Shown one piece after another: positions 58,142 to 64,000 of a stretch of DNA of 64,000 bases; within the stretch, counting starts at the first letter, position 1; each line of letters begins with the position of its first letter. Both the position numbers and the translations under genes were made by a program. The notes beneath the pieces were generated by a model. It ran no database searches. It was given only the letters and a program-made list of their open reading frames with translations, and was not told the DNA's origin. The stretch lies in contig BAAHQB010000012.1 in assembly GCA_054601695.1 (NCBI GenBank), positions 930,001 to 994,000 of the forward strand, in the 5' to 3' direction. Source of the DNA: Amorphochlora amoebiformis (Eukaryota; Cercozoa; Chlorarachniophyceae).

Positions 58142-58200
58142 CATATATGTGAATATTAAATCTATCTCCTAGAGTCAAGCAAGGTATGAATGGATTGTAC

Positions 58201-58236
<36 letters not shown>

Positions 58237-58314
58237 AATATATATCTATACATATGTTTATATGTATAATACATATATGTAATATGTATATATATACCAT
58301 ATACATATATACAC

Positions 58315-58358
<44 letters not shown>

Positions 58359-58491
58359 GTTCAAATATGTATATATATATATATATATATGTAATATAGA
58401 CATATATTGTGGGTATATAGGTGTATACATATATATATATATAGGTACATATATATATATATATATACTATGCAGCAAACACTCTCATATA

Positions 58492-58538
<47 letters not shown>

Positions 58539-58742
58539 AATATATATATATACTATGAAATTTTATATATGTACTATGTAACATATATATACTGTAACAT
58601 ATACACATACACATGTATATGCTTACACATAAATACCTATCAAACATATATGAATATATATATGTAATTGTATGTAATATATACATATATACATGTATAC
58701 ATATATATGTATAATTTATATATATATATATGTAATTGTATG

Positions 58743-58840
<98 letters not shown>

Positions 58841-58885
58841 ATATATATATATATATATATTGCATTTATGTTTACAACTATCTGC

Positions 58886-58922
<37 letters not shown>

Positions 58923-58947
58923 AATATATGCATATTGATATATATGT

Positions 58948-58991
<44 letters not shown>

Positions 58992-59128
58992 TACAAATAG
59001 ATATGAAAAGAATAAGTATTCAATATATACCTATATATATATATATATATATATTGCCATTTCTATCATCACCAACATTCCTATATCACCACTGCATTAA
59101 GTAAATACAAACACATTCCAAATGCTAT

Positions 59129-59181
<53 letters not shown>

Positions 59182-59650
59182 AAAATTCAGACCCCCAAGC
59201 TTCCAAGTCTGTATCCACGGTATTCGTCTAACACACTAAGATTCATTCTAATCAAAACCGCTTATCTCAATCTCATAACCCTCACCCTAAATCCAACTAA
59301 CCTGACCCTAAGCATGATCTAGAACCTAACTTTGGCCTTATCTACATTATTATCATTATTGTTGTTAGTGTTATCCTTATTATTATACATACATGTATGT
59401 ATGTATATATGCATCTATGTATATATTTTGCAAATAAATATATATGTATATGTCCTTAGAAGATCACTCTCCCTTCGATAATCTCACCGTCCCACTCCAT
59501 GGTACCAAACTCTTATACTATATACGTTTAATATATACACATATACATTTTCAGATATATATATATATATGTATCTATTATCTATATGTATACATATACA
59601 TGCTAATTCATACACACATATATGTATATACATTAAATATACAAATATAT

Positions 59651-59719
<69 letters not shown>

Positions 59720-59799
59720 CGTATTCACATACATATGTAAATATATATATATATATATATATATATTCATGTATGTATTTATACATATAGGTATCTATA

Positions 59800-59852
<53 letters not shown>

Positions 59853-61306
59853 CAAATGTACACCTATGAGCATACATATACATACACAGATATATATATA
59901 TATGCATATATATATATATATATGTAGAATTGACCACTAAGAGCATACAGCCTCCCTGTGAATATGTACAGGGCGTTCACAACTCACCTACATACTGCCC
60001 ATGTTAGTACATACATGACTGCTCACGTAACATATGTGTAACGCGTACAACGGGGTTTATCACCAACAGAACATCAATGCTCGCCACTTTACATATGTAC
60101 ATAAGTGACGAGCACATATGCTCACCGTAAACATGCAAATGAGTGTTTACGATTCATTATGATATATGGCATGAGAGGGCCTAGTACTAAGTGGGCGCGA
60201 CCTTAGCTGTAAACTAGCTGGGAGCGACCTACTAATGTTAATTCCGGATTTATTTTCTCTAGTCGGAGGCCTAACTCTCATTAACTCTAACCGTAACCCT
60301 AACTTTAACCCTACTTAATCCAAGGAAACAAAGGCAAGGATCTCTAGCAGGGCTGAGATAGACAGCGGTAAGGGGTTCTCAGTATGTAGCATGTACGATA
60401 TTACATGTATTATATGTACATATATATATGTATATATTGTATATATATATATATAGTATATATATATATATATATATGTATATGTGCGTGTGTAGATGTG
60501 TGTTTATACATACATACACACATACACACATACATATATATATTATGTGTACATATAGATATATAAACATATATTATATACATATATATATTTGTACATA
60601 TATATATGTATACATAGATATGAATATACAAATAATATAATATATATGTATATATTATATATGTACATATGTAGGTATATCTTTGTATGTACGACACATA
60701 TACACAAATATAAAGATATATTTAAATACACGTATATATATATATATATATTATATATATATATGTACATTTATACCTATATATATACATATATATATAT
60801 ATATATCTATATATATATATTGACACATAGATACATACACACATGCTGGATTTACATACATGGATAGGTCATAATAATAACAATGATCATAATAACAATG
60901 ATCATAATAACAATGATCATAGTAACAACGTTAGTAATAGCGTTATTACTGTTATTAGTGTGTTACTATTACGTACATATATATATATATATATATATAA
61001 ATGTATATATATATATATACACATATGCATAGGTAAATGTGGAATACACATACCTAATTTTTTTTGTTATACATTGTAAGGTGAGACGGATAGCTTATTG
61101 GATGGATCGAGCGATTGGGAGAGAGAAGTAGACGATTTGGTATATTTATATGCGTACTCATATATAATTATACATACAATATATAATTGTTATAAATTTT
61201 GTATATATTTAAATGTATACATATATATATAAATATATAATTATATATACATATATAATACAGACATATATTATGTATACCATGTGTACATAAATATGTA
61301 TATACA

Positions 61307-61337
<31 letters not shown>

Positions 61338-61600
61338 TTATACATATATATATATATATTATATACACATATACTATACATTGTATATGTACATATACAT
61401 ATATATATATATGTATATACATATGTATAAAAATATACATGTGTGTAAATACATATATCCAGTTGTAATTACACCCATGTATCGAGTACACGAGTACATA
61501 CTATGACTTTGTGTCTGATTTTGAACTCATATGTATCATGTTTGTTCTTAAATTAATTCAGGTGGACTGGTCGAAAACGCTGCCGGATATCACTTTGTAG
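57701..61600 (+). CDS. Unrecognised Ser-rich/acidic protein, C-terminal exons
   Basis: Six exons in phase: 57701-57747 ([15 protein letters not shown]), 59191-59219 (PQASKSVST), 59460-59501 ([14 protein letters not shown]), 60325-60367 ([14 protein letters not shown]), 61081-61139 ([19 protein letters not shown]) and 61562-61600 ([12 protein letters not shown], stop TAG). The last two joins are the strongest. Exon 59460-59501 has a second plausible frame ([15 protein letters not shown]) that does not fit the neighbours' phases. The 5' part is missing, since the first exon starts in phase 2. The tail pattern, acidic residues then L-x-x-L-V-D-W near the C-terminus, is seen in some ciliary and centrosomal proteins, but I would not name it. 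Introns carry a CCCTAA block and a 15-bp minisatellite. Confidence 0.6.
57753..57929. repeat. CCCTAA-type block in an intron
   Basis: About 28 units of CCCTAA with CCGTAG, CCTTAA and CCCGAA variants, beginning 6 nt after the donor of exon 57701-57747. Confidence 0.92.
60869..60930. repeat. 15-bp minisatellite
   Basis: Four units of aataacaatgatcat, containing the palindrome ATGATCAT, in the intron before exon 61081-61139. Confidence 0.9.
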
Positions 61601-62015
61601 CGGATACGCACCTGTAGTGAATAACTAGAATAATAGCGGATCTTTAGAGCTGTAGAGTCGTGCTTCGAGTACAAGAAAGTAGTGCTTTCAAATCTCTCTC
61701 TTTCCAGTACAGCTCTAATATCTACAATATTATAATCACCTGTAGCACTTAATAGAAAGCTGTACAAAAATTTAAAATACTCACAGAGTCACGGACTATG
61801 ATTATGAGAATGGAACACCAGTAATACAGTAGGGACTAGTCATAGCTAGATCTAATAAAATCTAGAGTAAGTGCTACTTTCTCTCTAGTCTCTTGATCTC
61901 AAGTTGATCGAATTTTAACTAGTTTTTATCGTTTATGATCTAGATGATATATACACGTGCCTAACTTCTAGTGTGCGGAACTACCCCCTGGAGCTGAAAC
62001 TGGCGGGACCACCCG
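61601..62015. other. Intergenic spacer between convergent genes
   Basis: About 415 bp between the stop of the + gene and the stop of the minus cytochrome b5 gene, AT-rich with several CTAG words. A + frame at 61973-62030 ([18 protein letters not shown]) is open but lies over the terminal exon of the minus gene and has no supporting partner exon. Confidence 0.5.
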
Positions 62016-62128
62016 TCAAGTTATTAATCTGTGAATATAATCATAAAAGACATAATGTTATTGTTAAATTCAGGAATATACATTTTTTATACTCTAGATA
62101 TACCGTCAGCATTTTTTTTATCATGATG

Positions 62129-62172
<44 letters not shown>

Positions 62173-62185
62173 TATATCTAGATAC

Positions 62186-62216
<31 letters not shown>

Positions 62217-62963
62217 CTGTCCATATATACATTTACATATACCCATAGGTATACATATCTTACATATATATATATACACATATACACATATATACATCGT
62301 TATGTAAATGTATATCATACTACACGTGAATACATATATATATATATATACATATGTGTGTATATATATATATATTTATGTATATATGTATTTTTATATG
62401 TGTGTAGATATGTACTCTAGTGTATGTCTCATGATGCATGCATATACAATTGGAATCATTTATGGATGAAGTAAATATAACATATTTGAAAAAATATATA
62501 TGTATATCTATATATGCACAGAGGTATTAGAATAGAATAAATGTGCATATAGTAGTTTGTACATAATTACATGTGTAATATGTTGATAGCAAATTTCTAG
62601 ACGATGTATTTCATTGTATATACACTACACAAATTATACATACATATGCATATATACATGCACAGCCATCTGTGTATCTACATAATTTGTATATATGTAT
62701 ACATATATATATATGTATATATATATATTTTATATATTTATATAAATATATATATACATTTACATGTATATATTACCTCCCGAGACAGTAAGGGTGTAGA
62801 ATAGCCTCAAGACTAACGTACGGATGAACCTGGATATGTCAATAATATTTATATTTTTAAGACGAGTATTGCAATTTACAAGCTTTAGTGCATGTATGTA
62901 TATCTATAAATGATTTACACGTATACAATATACGTGTATATATATATATATATATGTCTAAAT

Positions 62964-62995
<32 letters not shown>

Positions 62996-63123
62996 ATATA
63001 TACAGGTATATTTGTATTATATGTATATATATATATATATATGTATTTATATGTATATATATATGTATATATGTATGTATATATACATATATATATATAT
63101 GTTCACAAGAGGAGCGGGGACAT

Positions 63124-63170
<47 letters not shown>

Positions 63171-63507
63171 CATATATATATATATTTATGTGTATGTATA
63201 TGTATATACAGTATACGTATATGTATATACATTTTAGTATAAATGTATTATATATATATATATATCTAATATTATAAAACATATATATACATGTACATAC
63301 AAGCATATATATATATATATATCTGTTATATTGTAAATACAAGTATAGATATATAATATATATATATATATAATACATATATATATATATTTATATACAT
63401 CAATAAATACATGTATATATTTATAAATATTAGAAACAATTTACATACTTCCAGGAATCTTTGTGTAGCGTTCCGTCCGGCTGATTCCATTATCTTACTC
63501 TCACCAC
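62016..63507 (-). CDS. Cytochrome b5-like heme-binding domain protein, C-terminal exons
   Basis: Minus-strand exons 63449-63507, 62777-62829 and 62016-62028 (stop TGA) join in phase. They read [37 protein letters not shown] and RLIT. The pattern GG-x(3)-I-x(3)-AGR-x-AT-x-x-F-x-x-VH...L...Y-x-x-G is the second half of a cytochrome b5 fold: GG is the end of the first heme ligand motif HPGG (its His-Pro would be in the preceding exon), and the VH histidine is the second axial ligand. The VHPYV variant, instead of VGHS, recalls the b5 domain of NCB5OR and Irc21-type proteins. The start and first half lie beyond 63507, probably off the right edge. Whether the 13-nt terminal exon is right is uncertain. 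Confidence 0.75.
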
Positions 63508-63523
63508 CTGAATAAACTTATAT

Positions 63524-63560
<37 letters not shown>

Positions 63561-63587
63561 TTTATTTATACATATGTAATCATACAC

Positions 63588-63638
<51 letters not shown>

Positions 63639-64000
63639 ATATATACATATATATATATGTCAAAAGAATTATCAACACATACTTTTATATACTTGGATAT
63701 ATTTCTTTATACATACCACATATATATATAATATATATATATATATATTATATATATATATATATTATATATATATATATGTATATGTATATATACAGGT
63801 ACAAATATATATATATATATATGATATATATATACATAATATGTATATATATATATGTATATATTGCATAAAGTATAGCCTAAACATACCCATGACCCTA
63901 ACCCTAACCCTAACCCCTAACCCTAACCCTAACACTAACCTAACGCCGACCTAGCCCTAACCCTAACCCTAACAGCATTATAGCCCCACCCCGTGGAGGA
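63508..64000. repeat. AT microsatellites and CCCTAA block at window end
   Basis: (AT)n to about 63885, then CCCTAA units (63894-63972) and a partial 55-bp-type module at 63976-64000 (tagccccaccccgtggagga). No exon found; presumably an intron of the cytochrome b5 gene. Confidence 0.8.

Noticed and set aside
58173-58183. 11-nt microexon (AGTCAAGCAAG) between good AG and GT sites
   Set aside because: Including it makes exon 59191-59219 end in phase 2 and breaks the joins to 59460-59501 and 60325-60367; skipping it gives an unbroken frame to the stop.

Overview
This is a window of nuclear DNA from an intron-rich eukaryote. Genes are split into many small exons (most 25-150 nt) with GT-AG introns. 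TAA, TAG and TGA all end reading frames, so the code looks standard. Introns and spacers are bloated by (AT)n microsatellites and carry blocks of degenerate or perfect TTAGGG/CCCTAA repeats and (CT)n/(GA)n tracts. The gene set (DDX11/Chl1-type helicase, PRP4-type kinase, kinesin-1-like motor, cytochrome b5 domain protein, Ty1/copia retrotransposon) is general-eukaryotic. A protist or alga with TTAGGG-type telomeres would fit, but I cannot name the lineage. Almost every long unbroken ORF here is a translated microsatellite; the real genes only appear after joining short exons by splice sites and reading phase. All exon models are mine, by eye, and unaligned.

Layout. 0-3 kb: the 3' end of a DDX11/Chl1-like helicase (+). 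4.2-8.9 kb: an intact Ty1/copia element with identical 238-bp LTRs, in the spacer between two convergent genes. 9.0-13.8 kb: an unrecognised proline-rich, acidic/basic gene (-). 13.9-15.4 kb: ambiguous sequence. 15.5-16.5 kb: the C-terminal exons of a membrane protein (-). 18.9-38.6 kb: one very large gene (+) for a PRP4-like (PRPF4B) splicing kinase, about 25 exons, whose introns hold telomere-like arrays, a 1-kb GA tract and partial copies of its own exons. 38.6-40.3 kb: a spacer rich in CTAG/ACGT words. 40.3-50.3 kb: a 32-exon, 951-residue kinesin-1-like heavy chain (-), whose phases all fit. 50.6-53.3 kb: a tentative gene (-). 54.1-56.4 kb: a 104-residue basic protein (+) with a copia LTR remnant in its last intron. 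57.7-61.6 kb: an unrecognised Ser/acidic gene (+). 62.0-63.5 kb: the 3' half of a cytochrome b5 domain protein (-), running off the right edge.

The genes are housekeeping functions with no evident joint pathway. The notable biology is architectural: the copia element starts its ORF inside its primer-binding site and ends it inside the 3' LTR; exon and splice-site segments are tandemly duplicated inside introns; a recurrent ~55-bp module sits in the telomere-like blocks; and both LTR elements lie against (AT)n tracts.
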